The notes beneath the pieces are model-generated. The model was not told the origin of the DNA and made no database searches. It saw only the letters and a program-made list of their open reading frames with translations. A stretch of 22,855 nucleotides of DNA from Chitinophagaceae bacterium (lineage in GTDB: Bacteria > Bacteroidota > Bacteroidia > Chitinophagales > Chitinophagaceae). Every line of letters begins with the position of its first letter. Position 1 is the first letter of the stretch. Of the stretch, positions 8,482 through 15,677 are shown piece by piece. The DNA lies in contig JANXWM010000560.1 of NCBI GenBank assembly GCA_025351145.1, forward strand, positions 1 through 22,855, written 5' to 3'. The position numbers and the translations under genes were made by a program.

Positions 8482-9237
8482 ATGGTAACTGAAATAAGAA
8501 TTAGAGCCTTTAGGGCTACAGATGATTATGAAACTTGCCTCAAGTTTTATGAAGGGCACAAAAAAGTGCTCGAAAACCATGGTATTACTAAAGTAACTTC
8601 TTCCAGCCACGATTGGGCATTCCGAAACTCTGTTTTTGTAATTGTTGTTGAATCTCTTGATAAAAGTAAATTATATGGTGGGGCAAGGATACATTGTGCT
8701 GATGGAATAAACAGTTTGCCAATAGAGGATGCAACACATAGTATGGACCCTAAAATAAGTTCAGTTGTAAACAGATATGCTCAAACAGGAGCCGGTGAAC
8801 TCTGTGGTTTATGGAACTCAATTGAGGTGGCAGGTTATGGTATTGGGAGCATATTTTCAATAAGGGCGGCCACAGTGATAACTGAACAAATCGGGATTGA
8901 ATCATTATTTTTTTTATGCTCACCTGTTACTGTTAGATTTACCCAATGGATTGGTAGCAGGGTTTTAACGGAAGTTGGTAATAATGGTACTTTTTACTAT
9001 CCAAAATTAGATTTGCTTGCTACCGCAGTTGTTTTAGAGAATGCGGTTGGGCTTGAGAATGCACTTCCGCGGGAAAGAAAAAGGATTATGGGAATGCGTA
9101 AACGTCTTTCACTTCCAACTACAGAAACTTCTCCATTTAAAAATATTTTAATGAACGTACATTATGACCTTAAACTTCCGGGGGTCGATAAATTTGAATT
9201 CAAACAAATTAATTATAAGAATCTCAAGGCTGTATGA
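8482..9237 (+). CDS. Putative N-acyltransferase of LuxI/FeeM-like GNAT fold
   Basis: A 251-residue cytoplasmic protein, not recognised to a named family. Its layout resembles acyl-homoserine-lactone synthases and N-acyl amino acid synthases. Trp45/Phe47 precede a beta strand ('VFVIVVES'). 'GGARIH' (66-71) and 'LPIED' (79-83) correspond to the 'GxxRL...LP' region, and 'GELCGLWNSIEVAG' (105-118) occupies the place of the LuxI 'ELSRFAV' motif, with Glu106 as the equivalent acid. It is followed by a helix ('IRAATVITEQIGIESLFFL') and 'VRFTQWIG' (151-158). If correct, it would join an acyl group from acyl-ACP or acyl-CoA to an amine. The stop overlaps the start of the methyltransferase gene (ATGA), indicating coupling. 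The fold call is moderate; the reaction is inferred. It could also be an ordinary GNAT of unrelated role. Confidence 0.55.
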   Translation: MVTEIRIRAFRATDDYETCLKFYEGHKKVLENHGITKVTSSSHDWAFRNSVFVIVVESLDKSKLYGGARIHCADGINSLPIEDATHSMDPKISSVVNRYAQTGAGELCGLWNSIEVAGYGIGSIFSIRAATVITEQIGIESLFFLCSPVTVRFTQWIGSRVLTEVGNNGTFYYPKLDLLATAVVLENAVGLENALPRERKRIMGMRKRLSLPTTETSPFKNILMNVHYDLKLPGVDKFEFKQINYKNLKAV

Positions 9238-9872
9238 ATAAATTATTCTTTACAATCACAGCAATTATTATCTTAAATATTTTCCCTCTGGTTTTTAAGC
9301 CACAACTTATTCTTGATTATAAAATTATTATTGTAATTATTGAAGGTTTGTGTATATGGCTTACGCAACCGGGCTTTAGTATTTCGGAAACGAAGGAGAA
9401 TCAAAAAACGGATCGCCTTTCTATATTATTTATCCTGTTAGCTTCTTCATTAAGTGTAGTTTCTGCTGAAATTGAATGGGCATATTTCAATATAACCTTA
9501 GTTCAACTGAATTTTTTATTTTTTTGTGGCCTAGGAATGATAATAATAGGTATTTCGTTGAGAGTGTGGGCAATATATTCATTGGGTAAGCACTTTACTG
9601 CAACTGTTAGAATTAATAAAGAACATCAATTAATTCAAAGTGGGCCTTACGCTATTATTCGTCACCCCAGTTATACAGGAGCTTTTTTAGCAATTACTGG
9701 AGTATCATTTATATTAAATGCTAAAATGAGTATTTTTATATCAGTTACAATAATGTTTATAGTTTATTATATGCGAATAAAATCTGAAGAGAAATTATTA
9801 ATTTCTTATTTCGGTAATCGATATGAAGATTACGCAAAAAATAAAAAAAAATTATTCCCTTACGTTTGGTAA
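9234..9872 (+). CDS. Isoprenylcysteine carboxyl methyltransferase (ICMT)-family membrane protein
   Basis: A 212-residue integral membrane protein with hydrophobic segments at about 5-20, 30-45, 62-80, 92-113 and 150-180. The C-terminal half carries the family signature: 'SGPYAIIRHPSYTG' (136-149) and 'RIKSEEKLLISYFGNRYEDY' (181-200), followed by a terminal proline. These residues bind S-adenosylmethionine and place the substrate carboxylate in ICMT-type enzymes. Bacteria lack prenylated CaaX proteins, so the bacterial members methylate other lipid-like or isoprenoid substrates, mostly unknown. The start codon overlaps the stop of the upstream acyltransferase-like gene and the sensor kinase follows after 9 bp. 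Context suggests, but does not prove, that it methylates the product of the upstream enzyme. Confidence is high for the family, low for the substrate. Confidence 0.85.
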   Translation: MNKLFFTITAIIILNIFPLVFKPQLILDYKIIIVIIEGLCIWLTQPGFSISETKENQKTDRLSILFILLASSLSVVSAEIEWAYFNITLVQLNFLFFCGLGMIIIGISLRVWAIYSLGKHFTATVRINKEHQLIQSGPYAIIRHPSYTGAFLAITGVSFILNAKMSIFISVTIMFIVYYMRIKSEEKLLISYFGNRYEDYAKNKKKLFPYVW

Positions 9873-9881
9873 TAAATATAA

Positions 9882-12056
9882 ATGTACCCTGTAAAACTTG
9901 CCTGTAAATATTTATTGTTGGTTTTTTTCACTCTGTTATTAAGTAAAATTGTGGAAGGTCAGGTTTTTAATTTTAAGGGTGGCAACAAGCTTTTTCCTAT
10001 TGGTAATTATATCAGTTTTTTTGAAGATTCAACAGGTAAAATGCTTTCCTCAGAAATTCAGAGAAAAGTGCAGTTTAAAAAATACGATAAATCTATTCCG
10101 TATTTTGGTATTAGCAATAATACTGTCTGGATAAGATTTTCCATTTGTAATAAAACTGATAATCAGGACATATCATTATTTATACCTGAAGCTAATATTT
10201 CAATCCTTGAGTTATTTAAAGATTCCGCCAACGAATTATTAAAGGTAGGGATGGCTGGCAACTCGTTTGAGGCTCCAAGTCAAGTATTTCGTAATCCAGA
10301 TTATGTTTTTGATCTACATTTAAAACCTGCAGAAACAGTTAATTATTATTTAAGGGTTTTAAGCTTTAATCCTATTTCACTTCCTGTGTCTATTGGTAAA
10401 TTTTCTGCCGTAGAAAATGTACTCACTATAGAATCAAGCATTATTAGTTTGTATCTTGGAATTATACTAACTATATTCTTTTATAATCTTTTTCTATTTA
10501 TCTCAACTCTCGATAAGGCATATTTTTATTACATATTGTATATCTGCTTGTTAGGATTAGCACAAATAACTCTCTCGGGTTATTCTTCTATTTATTTATG
10601 GAGTCATTTTCCTGGGTTAAATCGATTTGCTGTACCTGTAACTACTTGTATTGCAGGAATAGCAGCAAGTTTATTTACTATAAATTTTTTGCGAACAAAA
10701 TTTTATACCCCTCTATTTCATAGAATTTTTATAGTTATTATTATTGTGTTTGCCTTAGCAATCATACTCAGCGTTGTTGGGTATAATGGATTGAGCTATA
10801 ATATATTTTCAACTGCAAGTTTAGCTGCTCCAATAATTTCTATTATTGCTTCTTTTAAAATTGCAAGAAAAGGATACAGACCTGCATATTTCTATTTTGT
10901 TTCATTTCTTGCTTTTTCTGTTGGGTTGGTTATTTTTATTTTGCGGAACGAAAATATACTTCTGAATAATAGTTTTACTACTTACGTTCTTTATTTAGGG
11001 AGCGCTATTGAAGCAATTTTGCTTTCTTTCGCTCTCGCAGATAAAATAAACAGTCTCCGTAAAGAAAAAGAAGAATCACAGGCATATTCACTTAAAGTGG
11101 CAAGGGAAAATGAAAAGCTTATCGGAGAGCAGAATATTGTACTAGAACAAAAAGTAGCAGAGAGAACTGATGAACTTCAAAATACAAATCTCCAGTTGAA
11201 TAAAACACTTGGAGAACTAAAAGATGCACAAACCCAATTGGTGGAAGCAGAAAAAATGGCATCATTAGGTCAACTTACAGCCGGCATTGCCCATGAAATA
11301 AATAACCCAATAAATTTTGTAAAATCAAACATCAAACCCCTTCAACTGGATGTAGATGATCTTTTTGAGATAATTGATCAATACAATCTGTTACATACAA
11401 CAGGGAAAGAAAATCTTTCAACGCAACTGGAAACTGTTTATCAACATCAACAGGCACTTGATATGGATTATGTTAAAAATGAAATCAGGCAATTGATAAA
11501 AGGAATTGAAGATGGCGCAGAACGTACAGCAGAAATAGTTAGGGGCTTAAGAACATTCAGCAGACTTGATGAAAGTGAATTAAAAGTTGCAAATGTGCAT
11601 GATGGTATTGATTCTACTATTGTATTGTTGCGTAATAGCATGGCCTCACATGTAAGCATAGAAAAAAAATTCACTTCAAAGGGTGCAATCGAATGTTTTC
11701 CTGGAAAACTTAACCAGGTATTCATGAACATTTTGAATAATGCTATTCAGGCAATTGCTGCAAAGAAAGATTCAAAAGAAAATGATCTTATATCTATATT
11801 TACCTGCGATCTGCCGGGGGATTATATGCAGATAAAAATTACAGATTCGGGTATTGGAATGAGTGAAGAAGTGATGCACAGGATCTTCGAACCCTTTTTT
11901 ACAACAAAGCCTGTTGGGGAAGGAACCGGCCTTGGTATGGCAATTGTTTTTAAAATTATTGAAGAGCATTATGGTAAAGTTGATGTATCTTCTCAGGAGG
12001 GTAAAGGTTCAGAATTTATTATAACTTTACCTTATGTCCATTCTTCTAATAACTAA
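9882..12056 (+). CDS. 7TMR-DISM sensor histidine kinase
   Basis: A 724-residue membrane sensor kinase. In order: signal peptide (1-26); an extracytoplasmic beta-rich domain of 7TMR-DISMED2 type (about 30-170) with the typical 'YFGISNNTVWIRFSI' stretch; seven transmembrane helices (about 183-390); a coiled coil (about 390-455); a dimerisation/phosphoacceptor domain with His471 in 'GQLTAGIAHEINNP'; and an HATPase domain with N-box 'FMNILNNAIQAI' (614-625), G1 'DSGIG' (655-659) and G2 'GTGLGMAI' (681-688). The catalytic residues look intact. DISMED2 domains are thought to bind small ligands outside the membrane; the ligand here is unknown. It sits 9 bp after the methyltransferase gene and 24 bp before the receiver-kinase hybrid, its likely phosphorelay partner. 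The N-terminal two-thirds is visibly AT-rich. Confidence 0.93.
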   Translation: MYPVKLACKYLLLVFFTLLLSKIVEGQVFNFKGGNKLFPIGNYISFFEDSTGKMLSSEIQRKVQFKKYDKSIPYFGISNNTVWIRFSICNKTDNQDISLFIPEANISILELFKDSANELLKVGMAGNSFEAPSQVFRNPDYVFDLHLKPAETVNYYLRVLSFNPISLPVSIGKFSAVENVLTIESSIISLYLGIILTIFFYNLFLFISTLDKAYFYYILYICLLGLAQITLSGYSSIYLWSHFPGLNRFAVPVTTCIAGIAASLFTINFLRTKFYTPLFHRIFIVIIIVFALAIILSVVGYNGLSYNIFSTASLAAPIISIIASFKIARKGYRPAYFYFVSFLAFSVGLVIFILRNENILLNNSFTTYVLYLGSAIEAILLSFALADKINSLRKEKEESQAYSLKVARENEKLIGEQNIVLEQKVAERTDELQNTNLQLNKTLGELKDAQTQLVEAEKMASLGQLTAGIAHEINNPINFVKSNIKPLQLDVDDLFEIIDQYNLLHTTGKENLSTQLETVYQHQQALDMDYVKNEIRQLIKGIEDGAERTAEIVRGLRTFSRLDESELKVANVHDGIDSTIVLLRNSMASHVSIEKKFTSKGAIECFPGKLNQVFMNILNNAIQAIAAKKDSKENDLISIFTCDLPGDYMQIKITDSGIGMSEEVMHRIFEPFFTTKPVGEGTGLGMAIVFKIIEEHYGKVDVSSQEGKGSEFIITLPYVHSSNN

Positions 12057-12080
12057 ACTTGCTTCAAATAAATTTTCTTA

Positions 12081-13202
12081 ATGAGACCAGACGAAAAAAT
12101 ATCTGTCTTGTATATTGATGATGAAAGAAATAACCTTTTGTCTTTTCAGGCAAGTTTCCGCCGAAAGTATAAAATCCATTTAGCCAATTCTGCTGCAGAA
12201 GGCATGGGTATGCTAAACAATGAAACGGTACATGTAATCATTGCCGATCAGCGTATGCCACATTCAACCGGCGTTGAGTTTTTCAATATTATCCGTAAAG
12301 CCCATCCAGATCCCATCAGGATGTTGTTAACCGGATATACGGATGCCGAAGCGATTGTAGATGCAATTAACAAAGGCGAAATTTACAGGTATATAAAAAA
12401 ACCTTGGGATGAATTTGAGCTCGACAATGCCATACAAAATGCGTACGAAATTTATTTAACCCGCGATAAGCTAAACCGTAAGATTGACGAGCTCCAAAAA
12501 ATAAACGACGAATTAAACCGCTTTGTTTACAGCACTTCCCACGATTTACGCTCTCCGCTTGCGTCGGTAATGGGCATACTTAATCTTGCCAATATGGAGC
12601 AATCCGTTCAGGATCCCAACGGTTACCTTGGCATGATAGAGACCTGCGTAAACAAAATGGATACATTCATTCAGAAGATCATCGAATATTACAAAAGCAT
12701 ACGTGTTGATGAAGAAAATACCCGGATAGATTTTAATGTGCTGCTCGACGAAAGCATCAAGCTCGTTAAAATGCAGCGGCCCGATATAAATTATATCCTC
12801 AATATTGAGCAGCCCGTAGATTTTATGAACGATGCATTTCGCGTATCCGTTATTGTAGATAACCTTATTTCAAATGCAGTAAAATATCAGAAACCCTCGG
12901 AAAAAAATCCGCGTGTAGAAATTACCGTACAAACAGATAATGATAAAGCACTTATTAAAATTGAAGACAATGGTATAGGTATCCTCGAGCAGCACCTCAA
13001 TAATATCTTTAAAATGTTCTTCCGCAGCAACCATTCTGTAAATGGCCTCGGCATCGGTTTGTACATTGTTAAAGAAGCACTCACACGCATTGGCGGCGAT
13101 ATTTCTGTTCATTCAACCTATGGCGGGGGCACAGCTTTTCATCTCGAAATACCAAACACCGCCAGCGATGCCAGGAAAAACGCATCTCTCGTTTCCGAAT
13201 AA
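12081..13202 (+). CDS. Receiver-histidine kinase hybrid (REC-HisKA-HATPase)
   Basis: A 373-residue soluble protein. The N-terminal receiver has Asp13/Asp14, phospho-acceptor Asp56 ('IIADQRMP'), Thr84 and Lys107. A short coiled coil (about 126-146) leads to a HisKA domain with His154 in 'YSTSHDLRSPL' and an HATPase domain with N-box 'DNLISNAVKYQ', G1 'DNGIG' and G2 'GLGIGLYIV'. The order, receiver before kinase and no transmembrane segment, suggests that phosphorylation by the upstream sensor kinase controls a second kinase, which would then need another receiver. The paralogous stand-alone receiver at 7872 is a candidate target. It is the last gene of the cluster; no clear terminator follows, and repeat copy C begins about 70 bp downstream. 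Confidence 0.93.
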   Translation: MRPDEKISVLYIDDERNNLLSFQASFRRKYKIHLANSAAEGMGMLNNETVHVIIADQRMPHSTGVEFFNIIRKAHPDPIRMLLTGYTDAEAIVDAINKGEIYRYIKKPWDEFELDNAIQNAYEIYLTRDKLNRKIDELQKINDELNRFVYSTSHDLRSPLASVMGILNLANMEQSVQDPNGYLGMIETCVNKMDTFIQKIIEYYKSIRVDEENTRIDFNVLLDESIKLVKMQRPDINYILNIEQPVDFMNDAFRVSVIVDNLISNAVKYQKPSEKNPRVEITVQTDNDKALIKIEDNGIGILEQHLNNIFKMFFRSNHSVNGLGIGLYIVKEALTRIGGDISVHSTYGGGTAFHLEIPNTASDARKNASLVSE

Positions 13203-13270
13203 ACTTTCAATAAATATTGCTTAAATAAACAGCCTGGTATGGGCCGGCGCAGCGGTACAGGAATGATGCT

Positions 13271-13421
13271 TTACTTGCGTCGCACCCTTGTGCTGCAGAA
13301 TAGCTATCAGCTTTAGGCTGCACATTGCAGGCTGCTGTAATTTTTGCCTGGGGCTTATACCTTGCAGCCTGTAGCCGAATAATGTTATCAACGTACAAGT
13401 GTGCGACGCAAGGAACGGTTC
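13271..13421. repeat. Inverted-repeat intergenic element, copy C
   Basis: Arms are TTGCGTCGCACCCTTGTGC (13275-13293) and GTACAAGTGTGCGACGCAA (13393-13411). An inner pair, AGCTTTAGGCTGC (13309-13321) and GCAGCCTGTAGC (13364-13375), continues the symmetry, so the whole ~140 bp can fold as an extended imperfect hairpin. Its reverse complement aligns along its length with copy D. It occupies the 247-bp gap between two convergent genes. Confidence 0.8.
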
Positions 13422-13449
13422 ACAAAGAACCTTAGCCGGGCCAATAAAA

Positions 13450-14646
13450 TTATTGCTCAAATAAAGCAAGGCTTCCGCCAACCCATTCTTTATCTTTATT
13501 ATACCGTACACCAATCATTTTGCCTTTGCTTATTCTTGCTAAATTCTGTGTTGGTATTGGGCGCTGTTCGCCATCTTTCCAGAAATAAAAAATGCGTATT
13601 TCTGCTTTGGCCGGCCCATCGGGGGTTTTAATAACATCAGCATATTTTACCTTGCGTTGCAGTATCCAGTTATGCGGGTCTTTTACTTTTTCAATATCTT
13701 CTTTTGTTACATCAATTACCACACCCTGGCCGGCAAAAGAGAACAAAGGCTTAAGCACATAATTTTCAAGATCGGCGGGCATCTTTTTTACATCGCTTAA
13801 AAATTTTGTTTCAGGCACATAAGGGTGGTTTATATATGGCAACGTAAACTTACTAATGCGGTAAAACCAGTTGGGGTGCGGCACCCACTGTACATCAAGT
13901 TCTTCAAAGAGTATCTTTCCCTGCTCCTGTATCTCTGCAGATTGCTGCTGAAGGTCATCAAATATTACGCGGTTGTAAATGCGTTTTACTTCTATCTTTT
14001 TACCATCTTTTAAATAGAATAATTTTCTGCCTTCTTTAATAAGTTCGGTTAAGCAAACAATGGGTATGTGCAGGTAATATTCTGTGCAGTAAAAATCAAT
14101 TCTTGTTTTTTGTTTGTGTGGCAATATTTCGAGCAGGATGGCATTTTCCGGATCAACATCTTTTACAATAATTTCTTTTAACAACTGCAGGTAAGTTTCT
14201 TTGTTGTAACCACCGAGATAAGCATCGTAATTAGCTGGGATATCAAAATGTTTTTTAGTTACTTCTGTATGGTAAACCTGGTAAGCAAATAAAGTAGGGA
14301 AGCCCTGCATTTCTATCAGTTGTGGTTCCAGTTCTCCTTTTTCGTTTTCGCAAATACCAAAATCAAAAGCAATAAAATGTGAATGATCGTTTTCTCCCGG
14401 TACTTTAATATCGTGTGGAACGGAGTGTGCTGTTAAAGATTTAAAATTGTATTGGGTAATTACATCAACAATACTTTCACACGCTGAAATCATTTTTGAA
14501 GTAAATGCTTTGTCAACGAACACAGGGGTTTCAGCGACACGGAAATCTAAACCCCCGGGATGAATTGCATTTAGCTTTTCCAGATAAGCTTTATATTTTT
14601 CCGCAGTAAAATTTTCGTTAAACCATTTTCTCATTAAAGCAACCAT
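13450..14646 (-). CDS. ATP-grasp-like protein of unknown substrate
   Basis: A 398-residue cytoplasmic protein that I recognise only as a conserved Bacteroidota-type hypothetical. The C-terminal third looks like an ATP-grasp domain: Lys299 in 'YVLKPLFSFAGQGV' (296-309) fits the nucleotide-binding lysine and glycine-rich loop, 'WILQRKVKY' (327-335) the adenine-contacting strand, and 'AEIRIFYFW' (348-356) with 'NLARISKG' (368-375) the metal-binding part. The N-terminal two-thirds may carry the pre-ATP-grasp and substrate domain. Such enzymes join a carboxylate to an amine or thiol using ATP. The start is ATG at 14646; a second ATG at 14634 (MRKWFNENF) is equally possible. MiaE lies 109 bp upstream on the same strand, probably separately transcribed. 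Substrate unknown. Confidence 0.7.
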   Translation of the reverse strand: MVALMRKWFNENFTAEKYKAYLEKLNAIHPGGLDFRVAETPVFVDKAFTSKMISACESIVDVITQYNFKSLTAHSVPHDIKVPGENDHSHFIAFDFGICENEKGELEPQLIEMQGFPTLFAYQVYHTEVTKKHFDIPANYDAYLGGYNKETYLQLLKEIIVKDVDPENAILLEILPHKQKTRIDFYCTEYYLHIPIVCLTELIKEGRKLFYLKDGKKIEVKRIYNRVIFDDLQQQSAEIQEQGKILFEELDVQWVPHPNWFYRISKFTLPYINHPYVPETKFLSDVKKMPADLENYVLKPLFSFAGQGVVIDVTKEDIEKVKDPHNWILQRKVKYADVIKTPDGPAKAEIRIFYFWKDGEQRPIPTQNLARISKGKMIGVRYNKDKEWVGGSLALFEQ

Positions 14647-14755
14647 AAAAAAAATTTAGTTTCTAAAAGTAAGAAATTGACAATGAAGAATGAACAATTA
14701 ACGGTAATAGTCATTAAAAAATATCATTGCGTACAATGCGGTTTATTGTTTACAG

Positions 14756-15367
14756 CTAATGGATCCTGTCGCCCCTTATTTCTAATTCGTTCATAATGGT
14801 AGCTTCATAATCTAACCACTGCTTCCAGCGCTTACGTACTTTTTCTTTATCAATATAGGTTTCAGCAAGCTCTATAAATAAAGCATAATGCCCCGCCTCA
14901 CTTTCCATAAAACGGCGGTAGAAATTTTGAAGGTAAGTATCATTCAAACCTTCGCTTAATCTTTTAAAACGTTCGCAGCTCCGTGCTTCTATCAATGCCA
15001 TGGTAAGCATGTGGTCAAGAAAACGGTCATCCACACTGCCGCCTTTAATTTGAAAATCGAGCAACTTATTTACATACTCATCTCTGCGTTGTTTGCCTAA
15101 TTGCAAACCACGTTTTTGCAGCTCCTGCAGAACCAGGCGAAAATGCCCCCATTCCTCTGTAACGATTGGTGCTATTGCATTTACCATTTCTTCCTTCGAT
15201 GAATAACGCTGAATTAAAGATATGCACGTTGTTGCAGCTTTTTGTTCGCAGTAGGCATGATCGGTTAAAATTTCCTGCAAAGAAATGCCGGCCAAATCAA
15301 CCCACCTTGGATCGGTTGGCAACTGCAGGCCAAGTATATTTTTCTGTGCTTCTGTATTTAATTCCAT
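14756..15367 (-). CDS. miaE: tRNA-(ms2io6A37)-hydroxylase MiaE
   Basis: A 203-residue ferritin-like di-iron monooxygenase that hydroxylates the isopentenyl group of ms2i6A at position 37 of tRNAs reading UNN codons. Probable iron ligands are visible: Glu41 in 'DHAYCEQKAA', Glu72 and His75 in 'EEWGHF', Glu127 in 'ALIEARSCERF', and Glu157 and His160 in 'ESEAGHY'. The N-terminal 'PTDPRW' is typical of the family. Its action presupposes MiaA and MiaB, which are not in this window. It is divergent from bioF across repeat copy D; no clear TAnnTTTG box was found upstream. Confidence 0.93.
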   Translation of the reverse strand: MELNTEAQKNILGLQLPTDPRWVDLAGISLQEILTDHAYCEQKAATTCISLIQRYSSKEEMVNAIAPIVTEEWGHFRLVLQELQKRGLQLGKQRRDEYVNKLLDFQIKGGSVDDRFLDHMLTMALIEARSCERFKRLSEGLNDTYLQNFYRRFMESEAGHYALFIELAETYIDKEKVRKRWKQWLDYEATIMNELEIRGDRIH

Positions 15368-15430
15368 AGCATAATATTTTTATGAACCAAGTGGTGAGCG
15401 GAGCCGAACCATTGATTTTTCATGGCATCA

Positions 15431-15574
15431 CCTCTTGCGTCGCACTCTTGTACTGTCGGAACATTATTCAGCTACAGGCTGCAAGCTATAGCCGCTTACA
15501 AAAATTGCAGCAGCTTCGAAGCGCAGCCTAAAGCTCCAATTTAATCTGAACGTAGAAGAGTGCGACGCAACAGT
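15431..15574. repeat. Inverted-repeat intergenic element, copy D
   Basis: Left arm TTGCGTCGCACTCTTGTAC (15435-15453) is exact; right arm GTAGAAGAGTGCGACGCAA (15552-15570) differs at one base. The inner pair AGCTACAGGCTGC (15470-15482) and GCAGCCTAAAGCT (15523-15535) pairs at 11 of 13 positions. The interior matches the reverse complement of copy C closely. It lies between divergent miaE and bioF in a 310-bp gap, the only pair seen at two 5' ends. Confidence 0.85.
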
Positions 15575-15640
15575 AGCATTATAAATGTTCTGTTGCCCCG
15601 TACAAAAAATTGATTTAAAAGAGTTTCAAATGTTTTAAAG

Positions 15641-15672
15641 TTGCAAATATCTGCAACAAAAATTTAGCTTTG
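15641..15672 (+). promoter_or_regulatory. Bacteroidota-type promoter for bioF
   Basis: TTG (15641-15643), a 21-bp spacer and TAGCTTTG (15665-15672) match the consensus well. The box ends only 5 bp before the annotated ATG, so transcription would begin at or next to the start codon. Confidence 0.6.
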
Positions 15673-15677
15673 AAATT

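Noticed and set aside
13221..13514. 97-codon minus-strand ORF overlapping repeat copy C and the end of the ATP-grasp gene
   Set aside because: It overlaps the better-supported 13450-14646 gene in another frame and derives from repeat sequence.
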